Positions 36,211-45,635 of a stretch of DNA of 64,000 bases are shown in pieces. Numbering within the stretch: position 1 is the first letter of the stretch; the number at the start of each line of letters is the position of its first letter. Under the pieces are notes generated by a model, which was not told the DNA's origin, searched no databases, and worked only from the letters and a program-made list of their open reading frames with translations. Both the position numbers and the translations under genes were made by a program. This stretch comes from Streptomyces olivochromogenes (GTDB taxonomy: Bacteria; Actinomycetota; Actinomycetes; Streptomycetales; Streptomycetaceae), in contig NZ_KQ948452.1 of NCBI RefSeq assembly GCF_001514115.1, positions 722,460 to 786,459 on the forward strand, read 5' to 3'.

Positions 36211-37163
36211 GACGTACGTCCCTTCCTGAGAAGCCTCTGTACGAGCAGCCGCCCGCCGGCACTCACGCCGAGGGCGAGCCAGCCGACGCGCCGTGACAGG
36301 CGTACGGCCCGCTCGATGTCGTCGACGTGCACGGCGCGCCCGGCGCCGTTGAGTTCGGGCCGGTGCTCGACGCGCCCGCCGTAGGAGAGGGTGCCGCCCA
36401 GGCGCACCCCGAGCGCCCCCGCGAACGAGGCCTCCACGGGCCCGGCGTTGGGGCTCGGATGCTTGACGGCGTCGGCGCGCCAGGCTCGTACGGCACCCCG
36501 GGGACTGTCACCCGCGAGAGCGGCGAGCACGGCGGTGAGACGAGCCCCCGGCCATCCGGCGACGTCGTCGAGCCGGGCCGAGGCCCACCCGTACCGCCGG
36601 TACCTGGGCGACCTGTGACCGACCATGGCGTCAAGGGTGTTGACGGCCCGAAAGCCCACGAGCCCCGGGACTCCGCCCACGGCCCCCCACACCAGGGCGC
36701 CCACCACGGCGTCGGAGGTGTTCTCGGCGACGGACTCGACGACGGCGCGCGCGATGCCGTCGGCGCCGAGGGCCTGGGGATCGCGCCCGCACAGATGCGG
36801 CAGCCGCTCCCTGGCCGTCTCGATCTCCCCGTCGGCGAGGGCGTCGCCGATCGCCCGGGCCTCCCGCCCGAGCGTGGTGCCCCCGACGACGGCCCAGGTG
36901 GCGGCGGCCGTCAGCGCGAGGGACGCGGCACGTGAGGGGCGTACGACACGGGAAGCGACGGCGGCGAGTCCGGCGGCACCGCCCACGCACAGGGCGGTGT
37001 GCAGTGCGCCCCACCCGCGGTGGTCCCGCCACAGCACCCGCTCCACGGCTGCCGCGCTCCGCCCGAACACGGCGACCGGATGCCCCCGGCGGGGATCGCC
37101 GAGCAGCAGGTCACCGAGGAGGCCGGCGGCGGCGCCGTACGCGAAGACGCGATCGGCACGCAC
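36207..37163 (-). CDS. cobD: Adenosylcobinamide-phosphate synthase (CbiB/CobD)
   Basis: A 318-residue integral membrane enzyme that attaches aminopropanol (phosphate) to adenosylcobyric acid. It has several hydrophobic helices and the family motifs LLLGDPRRGHPVAVFGR, ARAVVESVAENTSDAVVGALVW and RAVNTLDAMVGHRS. First gene of the riboswitch-led operon; the GTG at 37163 follows the riboswitch by about 85 nt. In actinobacteria this gene is called cobD and in enterics cbiB. Confidence 0.94.
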   Translation of the reverse strand: MRADRVFAYGAAAGLLGDLLLGDPRRGHPVAVFGRSAAAVERVLWRDHRGWGALHTALCVGGAAGLAAVASRVVRPSRAASLALTAAATWAVVGGTTLGREARAIGDALADGEIETARERLPHLCGRDPQALGADGIARAVVESVAENTSDAVVGALVWGAVGGVPGLVGFRAVNTLDAMVGHRSPRYRRYGWASARLDDVAGWPGARLTAVLAALAGDSPRGAVRAWRADAVKHPSPNAGPVEASFAGALGVRLGGTLSYGGRVEHRPELNGAGRAVHVDDIERAVRLSRRVGWLALGVSAGGRLLVQRLLRKGRTS

Positions 37164-37249
37164 GGGGTCAGCCGACCGTCAGATCGGGGGGAACCGTCGC
37201 TCGCAGGGCACTTGGGCAGCCGCGCATGGCGTTATGTCCTCACTCAGGG

Positions 37250-37420
37250 TGTCCGCGCCCTGGTTCGACGAGACCGGCGGGGAGAGTTCCTGGCTCCCGG
37301 GGAGTTCCTTCCCCGGTCACAGTGGCGGGACCGCGCCGGATTCACACCGGCTTCCTCTTCTGTCGCCGTACTTGGCTCCGGCAGTCCACCACGGGTTGGA
37401 AGACCCGTCAACTTGCCGTT
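37250..37420 (-). ncRNA. Cobalamin riboswitch
   Basis: Read on the minus strand, the region contains GGAAGCCGGTGTGAATCCGG, then CGCGGTCCCGCCACTGTGA (about 37314-37362). Both match the conserved core of the AdoCbl riboswitch almost base for base. The B12-box-like AGCCAGGAACTCTCC follows at about 37281-37295. A small ACGGGT/ACCCGT hairpin near 37395-37415 lies on the 5' side. It heads the cobD operon, so B12 should repress it. The ends are approximate. Confidence 0.93.
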
Positions 37421-37457
37421 GACCTGCGCGGGGAGAGTGTGCGAAGGCCCACATACA

Positions 37458-37495
37458 GGTGGGGTGCGGGACGGTGATCCGTCCCGCACCCCACC
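37458..37495. terminator. Perfect 16-bp hairpin terminator after the phosphate transporter operon
   Basis: GGTGGGGTGCGGGACG (37458-37473) pairs perfectly with CGTCCCGCACCCCACC (37480-37495) around a 6-nt loop. It lies 21 bp beyond the small membrane protein stop and just before the riboswitch, insulating the two minus-strand operons. Confidence 0.9.
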
Positions 37496-37516
37496 CGAAG
37501 TGGTGCCCGTTTTGGG

Positions 37517-37741
37517 TTACTTGCCGACGATCAGGAAGATGCCGTACGCCACCGCCGCGGCGCACGCCGCGAAGCAGACGTACGCGCCGGTGACCGCGAG
37601 GGTCGCGGAGCCGCCCTGTGCGGACGCGGACTCGCGCTTGGAGAGGCCGACGATGCCGAGGGTGAAGAGGCCGACGAGGCCGACGGTGGTCACGAGGCTG
37701 ACTCCGAAGACGGAGCCGAGGGCTGCCCAGTCGATGTGCAT
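37517..37741 (-). CDS. Small two-helix membrane protein linked to the phosphate transporter
   Basis: A 74-residue protein with two hydrophobic segments (about 8-33 and 45-72) around a polar basic loop (SKRESASAQGG). It has no enzymatic motif. It starts 12 bp after the phosphate transporter stop, so it is co-transcribed. This pairing is, from memory, conserved in streptomycetes. It may be an accessory subunit, but that is inference. Confidence 0.8.
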   Translation of the reverse strand: MHIDWAALGSVFGVSLVTTVGLVGLFTLGIVGLSKRESASAQGGSATLAVTGAYVCFAACAAAVAYGIFLIVGK

Positions 37742-37753
37742 GCTGTTCTGTCC

Positions 37754-38998
<1,245 letters not shown>

Positions 38999-39034
38999 TT
39001 ACCCAGGCTTCTGTTTGACGTCAGTGGCAGGTGG

Positions 39035-39067
39035 ACCGTAGGCAACCTGAGTGAACGGAAGATGAAC
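39035..39067 (-). promoter_or_regulatory. PHO-box-like direct repeats and -10 of the phosphate transporter
   Basis: On the minus strand GTTCATCTTCC and GTTCACTCAGG (39046-39067) are adjacent 11-nt direct repeat units matching the PhoP consensus GTTCACC-type core. TACGGT (39035-39040) lies downstream as a -10. The site is 48 bp before the start codon. PhoR-PhoP control is inferred from this pattern. Confidence 0.72.
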
Positions 39068-39101
39068 TGGGGCGGGCGCTGGGGTGTATCAAACGGTGGA
39101 C

Positions 39102-39142
39102 CGCCCCTCCGTTCGTGATGACCAGTGTGCGGGAGGGGCGGC
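39102..39142. terminator. GC-rich hairpin in the lysozyme-phosphate transporter gap
   Basis: CCGCCCCTCC and GGAGGGGCGG form a 10-bp stem around a loop of about 21 nt. It lies downstream of the lysozyme gene and upstream of the PHO box. It is probably a second terminator for lysozyme. Confidence 0.55.
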
Positions 39143-39170
39143 CTGACCGTTGACCAGATGTTCGAACGAA

Positions 39171-39191
39171 GGCGGAATTTTGGGTTCCGCC
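39171..39191 (-). terminator. Terminator of the GH25 lysozyme gene
   Basis: GGCGGAA (39171-39177) and TTCCGCC (39185-39191) form a perfect 7-bp stem, with a 7-nt loop, 19 bp beyond the lysozyme stop codon. Confidence 0.7.
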
Positions 39192-39210
39192 GGGGGCTGT
39201 TCGAGGGCTT

Positions 39211-39963
39211 CTAGCCCGCGGCGAACTGCCTGAGCCGGGTCATGGATCCGTTGAAGAGATTCTGGTCACCCGGGAGCGTGCCGCTGTTGTCGTACTGCCA
39301 GAACGTCCACGTCGACCAGCCGGCCGGCAACGCGCCCGTGTCCGCCGAGCCGTAGCGGGCGAGCCAGAGGGCGTGGTTCGCGGCGAAGGCGCCGCTGCCG
39401 CCGGTGCAGGTGTTCCACCAGTGGGTGGTCGTGTAGATGACGGGACGGCGCCCGGTCTCCCGTTCGAGTTCGTCGCTGAACGCCTGGATCCAGCTCACGA
39501 TCCTGGCCTTGCTCAGGCCGTAGCACTTGTGCTTCTTGTCGTACGGGTTGTACTCCATGTCGAGCGCGGGCGGCAGTGTCCAGCCGTCCGCGCGCCAGGC
39601 GCCGCCGTTGCGCACGAAGTACGCGGCCTGGGTGGCGCCGGACGACTTGTCCGGCACCGCGAAGTGATAGGCGCCACGGAGGATCCCCGCGTCGCGCGCT
39701 CCGTCGTACTGCCGGTCGAAGTACGGATTGCGATACGTGTGGGACTCGGTCGCCTTCACATAGACGAACCGGGCGCCCTTCGCTTTCGCGCTCTCCCAGT
39801 CGACGTTCTTCTGGTGCGAGGAGACGTCGTGGCCCTTGGGTTTGGCCGCCGCGGCGACCGGGGCCCCGGCGAGGACGGTCCCCGTGGCGGTGAGCGCCGC
39901 CACGGCGGCCGTCGCCGCGAGGACGCGGGCACGGCGAAGAAGTGGTTTGTGGTCACGAGCCAT
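39211..39963 (-). CDS. Secreted GH25 lysozyme (Chalaropsis/cellosyl type)
   Basis: A 250-residue secreted muramidase. The N-terminal signal has basic residues (MARDHKPLLRRAR), a hydrophobic core and cleavage near VAAAA-KPKG. The mature domain begins GHDVSSHQKNVDW, with the DxE catalytic pair in PALDMEYNP and WTFWQYDNSG at the end, all GH25 hallmarks. GGGGGGA lies directly upstream of the ATG at 39963. It cuts N-acetylmuramic acid linkages, acting in wall turnover or against competitors. It is divergent from the aldolase gene. Confidence 0.94.
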   Translation of the reverse strand: MARDHKPLLRRARVLAATAAVAALTATGTVLAGAPVAAAAKPKGHDVSSHQKNVDWESAKAKGARFVYVKATESHTYRNPYFDRQYDGARDAGILRGAYHFAVPDKSSGATQAAYFVRNGGAWRADGWTLPPALDMEYNPYDKKHKCYGLSKARIVSWIQAFSDELERETGRRPVIYTTTHWWNTCTGGSGAFAANHALWLARYGSADTGALPAGWSTWTFWQYDNSGTLPGDQNLFNGSMTRLRQFAAG

Positions 39964-40159
39964 ATTTCCCCCCGGAATGGCGACGTGCGTGACAAATCCC
40001 CCAGAGGCTATTGGAAGATCGTTGAAAGCCCGTCGATCGCCAGCCAATCACCCCGAGGGGGCGATATATACCGTTATGCGCCCTTACGGACGCTTGTCTT
40101 CCGCCCTAAAGTGCCCTCGCCGACAGTGGGTTGACGTCCCTGCCTGGCAGGATCGCCGC

Positions 40160-40876
40160 ATGGCTGAGCAGCGGCGGGACGCGCGGGACGTGGGGGAGAG
40201 TGCGCCGGGCGCGCGCGAGCGGGAGGTGGCGGCCGCGTGGGACGAGCTCGTCGCGACGGCCCGCCGGACGGTGGCCGACGGACTGGTCGTCGGTACGTCG
40301 GGCAACGTCTCCGTCCGGGTCGGCGACATGGTCCTGGTCACACCGACCGGAGTGCCCTACGACGGGCTGCGGCCCGAAGACGCCGTCGGTGTGGACCTCG
40401 AGGGGCGGCAGGTCCTCGGTTCGCTCGCCGCGACGAGCGAACTGCCGATGCACCTCGCGATCCACCGCGCCACCGACGCGCGGGCCGTCGTCCACACCCA
40501 CGCCGCGCACGCGACGGCCGTCTCGACCCTCGTCCCCGAACTCCCCCTGATCCACTACATGGCGGGCGCCCTCGGCGGACCGGTCCGAGTCGCCCCCTAT
40601 GCGACCTACGGCACCCCGGAGTTGGCCGAGAACATGCTCCGGGCCCTCACCGACCGCACGGCCTGCCTCCTCCAGAACCACGGCACCATCGCCTACGGAG
40701 CCTCGCTGTCCCAGGCGTTCGACCGCACCGCCCAACTGGAGTGGATGTCCCGCGTCTGGCTCCTGGCGTCGTCCGTGCCCGGCCTGTCCCCGACGCTGCT
40801 CTCGCCGGAACAGGTGGGCGAGGCGGGGGAACGGCTGGGGCGCTACGGGCAGGGCGGCGGGGCCGGGCCCCGGTGA
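40160..40876 (+). CDS. Class II aldolase/adducin family protein (FucA-like)
   Basis: A 238-residue zinc-dependent aldolase-fold protein. The zinc ligands are in VVHTHAAHATAV and LLQNHGTIAYG, the phosphate-binding loop in VVGTSGNVSVRVGD, and ATSELPMHLAIHR carries the catalytic Glu. The family includes L-fuculose-phosphate and rhamnulose-phosphate aldolases and methylthioribulose-phosphate dehydratase. The substrate is not clear from sequence. AGGA lies 8 nt before the ATG. Confidence 0.86.
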   Translation: MAEQRRDARDVGESAPGAREREVAAAWDELVATARRTVADGLVVGTSGNVSVRVGDMVLVTPTGVPYDGLRPEDAVGVDLEGRQVLGSLAATSELPMHLAIHRATDARAVVHTHAAHATAVSTLVPELPLIHYMAGALGGPVRVAPYATYGTPELAENMLRALTDRTACLLQNHGTIAYGASLSQAFDRTAQLEWMSRVWLLASSVPGLSPTLLSPEQVGEAGERLGRYGQGGGAGPR

Positions 40877-41050
40877 TCCGGCGCGGCGTACCGAGCCGGC
40901 GGTGCGGTGTCCGAGCCGGCGGTGCGGGTTGTACCGACCTGGCGGTGCCGGTGCGCGCGCTGCGCCGGCGAACGAGCCGCGCACCCCGAGGCGGGAGTCC
41001 ACCGCCCGCTCCGGCTGGCCGACCGGGGGCCGCGCCGGGAGACTGAACCC

Positions 41051-42175
41051 GTGCGTACTGTCAAAGCGACGGCCGCGGCCGTCTCCGTAGCCCTGGCCGC
41101 GGGCGCAGCCTCCGTGGCGGCGGGCCGGTTCGCCAGCGACGCCGCGCTGAAGGCGCCGCCCGGCAGGCCACTGCCCACCGAGCCCCGGCTCACCGTGCAC
41201 TCCACGGCCGCGGGCCGGATCACGCTCACCCGCGACCTGGCCTCCCTGCGCCCGGGACGGTACGGCCTCACGGGCGACGGCTCCCACGCGGTCGTCGGTC
41301 CCGTCCTGGACGACGTGCACCACACCGCCGACACGGTCGTACGCCGCCTCGAACGCGTCACCCACGGCACCCTGGAGCCCGGTGACAAGGCATGGCTCAC
41401 GCCGAACCTGCACATCGGCAACCCCAGCAGCGCCCTCGGCCTCGACCACGCCGAAGTGGACGTCCCCGGCGAGCTCGGCCCGCTGCCCGCCTGGTTCGTG
41501 CCCGGCACCCGCGACACCTGGGTGATCACGGTGCACGGGCTCGGCGCCACCCGCGAGCACCCCATGAACGTGATGGAGTTCCTGCACCGCAACCAGCTGC
41601 CCGTGCTCGACCTCGCCTACCGCGGCGACCTCGGCGCACCCCGCTCCCCCGACGGCCTCAGCCACCTCGGCGAGACCGAGTGGCGCGACCTGGACGCCGC
41701 CGTGCGCTACGCCGTGCGCTACGGCGCCGACCAGGTCGTCCTGTACGGCTGGTCCATCGGCGCCACCATGGCCCTGCGCACCGCCGCGCACTCCGCCCTG
41801 CGCGAGCGGATCTCCGGGCTGATCCTGGACTCGCCCGTCCTCGACTGGGGAGCCACACTGCGCGCCCTCGCCTCGGCCCGCCACACGCCCAGCGCCCTGC
41901 TGCCGCTCGCGGTCCGTGCCGCGCAGGGCCGCACCGGTCTGCACGGCGACCGCATCCAGGAGGCCGCCGACCCCGGCCAGCTCAAGGTCCCGACCCTGAT
42001 CGTGCACGGCCCGGACGACACCATCGCCCCCTGGGGCCCCTCGCGCCGCCTCGCCGAGCGCCGCCCGGACCTGGTCACCCTGCACACGGTCCCGAACGCC
42101 TCCCACGGCGCCATGTGGAACGCCGCCCCCACCTACGAAGAGGCCCTACGCCGCTTCCTCACCCCTCTGATGTAG
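41051..42175 (+). CDS. Alpha/beta hydrolase, membrane- or export-associated
   Basis: A 374-residue serine hydrolase. The oxyanion strand is VITVHGLGATREHP, the nucleophile elbow GWSIGATMAL, the acid is in LIVHGPDDTIAPW, and the histidine is in NASHGAMW. The N-terminus (VRTVKATAAAVSVALAAGAASVAAGRFA) is a signal-like hydrophobic segment, and about 100 residues precede the catalytic domain. GGGAG lies about 9 nt before the GTG. The substrate is unknown; it is related to prolyl oligopeptidase-like and lysophospholipase-like hydrolases. Confidence 0.85.
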   Translation: MRTVKATAAAVSVALAAGAASVAAGRFASDAALKAPPGRPLPTEPRLTVHSTAAGRITLTRDLASLRPGRYGLTGDGSHAVVGPVLDDVHHTADTVVRRLERVTHGTLEPGDKAWLTPNLHIGNPSSALGLDHAEVDVPGELGPLPAWFVPGTRDTWVITVHGLGATREHPMNVMEFLHRNQLPVLDLAYRGDLGAPRSPDGLSHLGETEWRDLDAAVRYAVRYGADQVVLYGWSIGATMALRTAAHSALRERISGLILDSPVLDWGATLRALASARHTPSALLPLAVRAAQGRTGLHGDRIQEAADPGQLKVPTLIVHGPDDTIAPWGPSRRLAERRPDLVTLHTVPNASHGAMWNAAPTYEEALRRFLTPLM

Positions 42176-42444
42176 CCACCCCTCCCCACGACGCCTCCGC
42201 GCGCAGACCCCACAAAGACCGCTCCCGCCCGCACAGCCATTCCCCGCACGCCCCGGCGGAGCCACCCCGCGCACCCCCCCCGGCGGAGCAGCCCCCCAAG
42301 GCTTCCGGTTGGGCCCAGGTCAACTCGTGCACGGCTCCGCTCACACGTGTCGAGCCCCCTGGGAACCCTGTCCATTGGCCACCCCTGTCGCCTGCTGTGA
42401 CATTCCGTTTGGGTTTTCGGACCGTCAACCGGAAGACTGCACCC

Positions 42445-43847
42445 GTGACGTCCCGTAACCCGCGCGACTCCAGGCTCCGACTCGTCCGCTCGCGCCCCCT
42501 GGCTTCCGCCCCCCGAGCGGTGACCCAGCGCAGCTCGCGCCGACCCGCACCCCGGCCCCCCGAGGGCACCCCGCCCCCCGCGGAACTGGCCCGCATGGCC
42601 CGCACCGGCCTCGCCGCCGCAGCCCGTGTCGCCCGCTGGGCCGACGCCTCGCTCGGCCCGGGGAGCGACGGCGCGACCCCCGACGGCAAGGGCACCCTCG
42701 CCGACGCGACCGCCGAACGCGCCGCCGAGGAGTTGGGCCTGACCTCGGCTCAGGTCCGCGCGGACTGGGACACCGCACGCCTCGCCGGCCTCGTCGAGGT
42801 GCACGGTGGCATCGCCCGCCCCGGCTGGCGACTGCGCGCCTGGAACCGCGACGACAGCGCCGTCCTGCGCGGCTGGGTCGCCCTCTTCGACGCCTGGTCG
42901 CTCGCCCACCCCGAGCCGGCCGACCGCGAGGCGTCCGCCGTGGCCGAGGTCGTCTCCGCGATGCCCCAGGTGCTCTCCTTCCTCCAGCTCTCCGCCGGGC
43001 CCGTCCCCATGGAGCAGCTACTGGACCTGCTCGAACAGCGCGTCACCGAACTGCGCACCGAGCGCTGCGAGATCCCCTACGGCCCCCAGCCGGAGCCCGT
43101 CCCGGAGGCCGCCGAGATCGCGGACGCCCCCTCGAGCCCCTCCTCGACTGGGCCCTGCACGCGCTCGCCTCCGTCGGCGCGCTCACCTGCGCCGACGGGC
43201 AGGCCACGCTCACCCCGCTCGGCAGCTGGGCGGTCTGGGTCAAGCTCGAGCAGATCTGCGTCGCCGCGCAGAGCCCCGCCGGGAACATCGAGCAGCCCGC
43301 CTCGGACATGCTCCGCGGCTGCGCCCAGCTGCGCCCGAACGCGGCCCGCGCCGAGTACCGCGCCTGGCTCGCCGCCCGCCCCGTCGGCAGCGCCGTCACC
43401 GAACTCCTCGAAGCCGCCCGCGGCGAGGACGCCCTCACCCGCGGCCTCGCCTTCGAGGCGCTGCGCGTGGTCGGCGCCCCCGCCGAGCCCGACGTACGCG
43501 CCGTGGCCGACGAGTCCTGGCTGCGCCCCTACGCCCTGCTGTGGCTCGCCGAGCACGACGGCCACGACCCGGAGGACGCCCACGAGGTCCTCACCCGCGA
43601 AGAGTCCACCTGGCTCTGGGTCGACACCGCCGCCGCCGTCGCCGACCACGGTGAGGCGCCGCTTCTCGTGCGCCATCTGGAGTCCGCGGTGCAGCCCACC
43701 GTGCCCGCGCTCCTCGACGAGGTGCGCGCCGTCGGCCATCCCCGCACCGTCCAGGTCCTGGTCGCGCTCGCCGCCGCCCACCCGGACCCGGCCCTCGCCA
43801 AGGCCGTACGCCGCGCCGCCTTCCAGGTCCACACCGGAGGCAGTTAG
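42445..43847 (+). pseudogene. Conserved helical protein with an apparent 1-bp frameshift
   Basis: Two frames, each with Streptomyces codon use, join at a C-run (43127-43131). The upstream frame ends ...PEAAEIADAP. The downstream frame resumes LEPLLDWALHALASVGALT and runs to the stop at 43845. Adding one C restores a continuous protein of about 467 residues. The N-terminus is Arg/Pro-rich; the body is all-helical with repeated Ala/Leu/Glu segments like HEAT-type proteins. I do not recognise the family. It may be a sequencing error, a recent mutation or programmed slippage. GGAAG precedes the GTG. Confidence 0.75.
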
Positions 43848-43904
43848 GCCCTGTCCTCGGGATCAGCCCCGCACCCCCGCACCCCCGCACCCCGAGCCTC
43901 CGGG

Positions 43905-44318
43905 TCAGCCCCGTATCTCCGGGGCGTACGTGCCGAAGCTCCAGATGTTGCCCTCGGCGTCCCGGGCCAGGTAGTCCCGCGAGCCGTAGTCCTGGTCGGT
44001 CGGCGGCATGAGGATCTCCGCGCCGTGGTCCACGGCGCGCTGGTGGTGTGCGTCGACGTCGTCCACGACCACGTACACCCCCGCGGGGCCCGCGTCCTTC
44101 ATCGCGCCGTCGAAGACGCCACCGCGGCCCTTGGAGCCGAGCATCACCGCGCCGTTGCCCTGGACCAACTCGGCGTGCATCACCGTGCCGTCCTCACTCT
44201 CGTACACCGAGGCCTCCGAGAAGCCGAAGGCCTCCGTCAGTTGCCTGATAGCCGCCTTCGCGTCCGCGTACAGCAGCGTCGGGTAGATGCTCGGGCGCCC
44301 GCCGTCCGTACCTGCCAT
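43905..44318 (-). CDS. VOC (glyoxalase/bleomycin resistance) superfamily protein
   Basis: A 137-residue single VOC domain of the PhnB-like type. It has two beta-alpha-beta-beta-beta units: YPTLLYADAKAAIRQLTEAFGF opens the first, GVYVVVDDVDAHHQRAVDHGAEI the second, and it closes with YLARDAEGNIWSFGTY. The ligands (His, Glu, His, Glu-like) are only partly evident. The function could be isomerase, dioxygenase or antibiotic binding. GGGAGTG 6-8 nt upstream supports the ATG at 44318 over the GTG at 44333. Confidence 0.85.
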   Translation of the reverse strand: MAGTDGGRPSIYPTLLYADAKAAIRQLTEAFGFSEASVYESEDGTVMHAELVQGNGAVMLGSKGRGGVFDGAMKDAGPAGVYVVVDDVDAHHQRAVDHGAEILMPPTDQDYGSRDYLARDAEGNIWSFGTYAPEIRG

Positions 44319-44454
44319 GCCGATCACTCCCACCGGAACTCGTCCTGCTGGGCCGGAATGTCACCCGCTGCCCAGTCTTGCACCGGCCACTGACAACGCC
44401 CCGAGAGCCGAAGCCGCCCGCAACGCGCCGCGTCCGCGGGCTTCTCTTCGGCCC

Positions 44455-44510
44455 GTGCGCGCTCTCGCCACCATGCCCGCGCTCTCGCCCCCACGTCCGC
44501 GCTCTCAGCG
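44455..44510. repeat. 20-bp tandem repeats over the zinc peptidase stop codon
   Basis: CGCGCTCTCGCCACCATGCC-type units recur every 20 bp, starting near 44455, 44475 and 44495. The third overlaps the minus-strand stop codon of the peptidase (44505-44507). Confidence 0.75.
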
Positions 44511-45395
44511 GAAGGTGTTGCACTGCGCCATGTCGCCGGTGCGATAGCCCTGGTAGAACCACTGTTGCCGCTGCGCGGACGAGCCGTGCGTCCACGTCTC
44601 CGGGGTCACCCGGCCCTGGAACTCCCGCTGGATCCGGTCGTCGCCGACGGCGGCCGCCGCGTCCAGCCCGTCCCGGATGTCGGCCGGAGTGAGGTTCTTG
44701 ATCAACGGCCTGCCCGTCGACGGGTCCTTCGTCGTCGTCGCGTGGTGCGCCCACACCCCGGCGTAGCAGTCCGCCTGCAGCTCCACCTTCACCGAGTTGC
44801 TGTTCGCGCCCGTGACACCGCTCTGGGCCCTGCCCAGCGTCCCCATCAGGTCCTGCACATGGTGCCCGTACTCGTGCGCCACCACGTACGCCTGCGCGAA
44901 CGGCCCGCCGCTGGAGCCGAACTTGGTCCGCAGGTCGTCGAAGAAGCCCAGGTCCAGATAGACCTTGCGGTCACCGGGACAGTAGAAGGGCCCGACCGCC
45001 GAGGTCGCGGTGCCGCACGCGGTGTTCACCCGCCCGCTGAAGAAGACGGTCGGCGAGCGCGTGTACGTACCGCCTCGTCGTGCGAACTCCTGCGCCCAGA
45101 AGTCCTGCACGCTGTTGACCACCGCCACCATCCGGCAGTCCTCCCTGGCGTTCGCGTCCCGCCCCGTCCGGCAGGTCTGCTTGATCTGGTCGAGCGAGGA
45201 AGTGGTCACCGCGGGCTGGTCGTTGCCGGAGGACAGCCCGAGCTGATCGGGCCCGACGCCGAAGAGCAGCCCGAGGATCAGGGCGATCAGACCCGCGATG
45301 CCACCCCCGACGGTCGCCCTGCCACCAGGGATCCGGCTGCCGCGCGCATCCTGCACGTCGGAGGTGTCCAGGTCGGCGTCGTCGTCGAACTGCAT
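44505..45395 (-). CDS. Neutral zinc metallopeptidase, YpfJ family
   Basis: A 296-residue membrane-anchored peptidase. A cytoplasmic acidic N-terminus ([14 protein letters not shown]) is followed by one hydrophobic anchor (about 32-46: [18 protein letters not shown]). The zinc motif is [17 protein letters not shown], with the third ligand region [16 protein letters not shown], as in the YpfJ/zinc_peptidase family. Cysteine pairs suggest an extracellular domain. GAGGG lies about 10 nt before the ATG at 45395. Substrate unknown. Confidence 0.92.
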   Translation of the reverse strand: MQFDDDADLDTSDVQDARGSRIPGGRATVGGGIAGLIALILGLLFGVGPDQLGLSSGNDQPAVTTSSLDQIKQTCRTGRDANAREDCRMVAVVNSVQDFWAQEFARRGGTYTRSPTVFFSGRVNTACGTATSAVGPFYCPGDRKVYLDLGFFDDLRTKFGSSGGPFAQAYVVAHEYGHHVQDLMGTLGRAQSGVTGANSNSVKVELQADCYAGVWAHHATTTKDPSTGRPLIKNLTPADIRDGLDAAAAVGDDRIQREFQGRVTPETWTHGSSAQRQQWFYQGYRTGDMAQCNTFR

Positions 45396-45635
45396 GGGCA
45401 CACCACCCTCTGCGTACGGCTTCGCACCTCGGCGTACGTCGCTCCGTGGCGCCATCCTCGTACGCCCTCATGGGTCCGGCGCCGGGCGGAGGGCCGAACG
45501 GGCGACACGCCCCGGCCGCCCGCCGTGTCCGACGGGCGTTCCCACCGCCCGCGCCTACGCTCTGCGCCTGATCCGTGCGCCTGGACGGCCGGACAGGTCC
45601 TGGGAGCGGCGAGTGGTGCCGATGGGGGCGAGGTG

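Noticed and set aside
41392..42445. Long Arg/Pro-rich forward frame continuous with the frameshifted gene
   Set aside because: It is the shadow of the alpha/beta hydrolase gene in another frame; the real gene begins near 42445.
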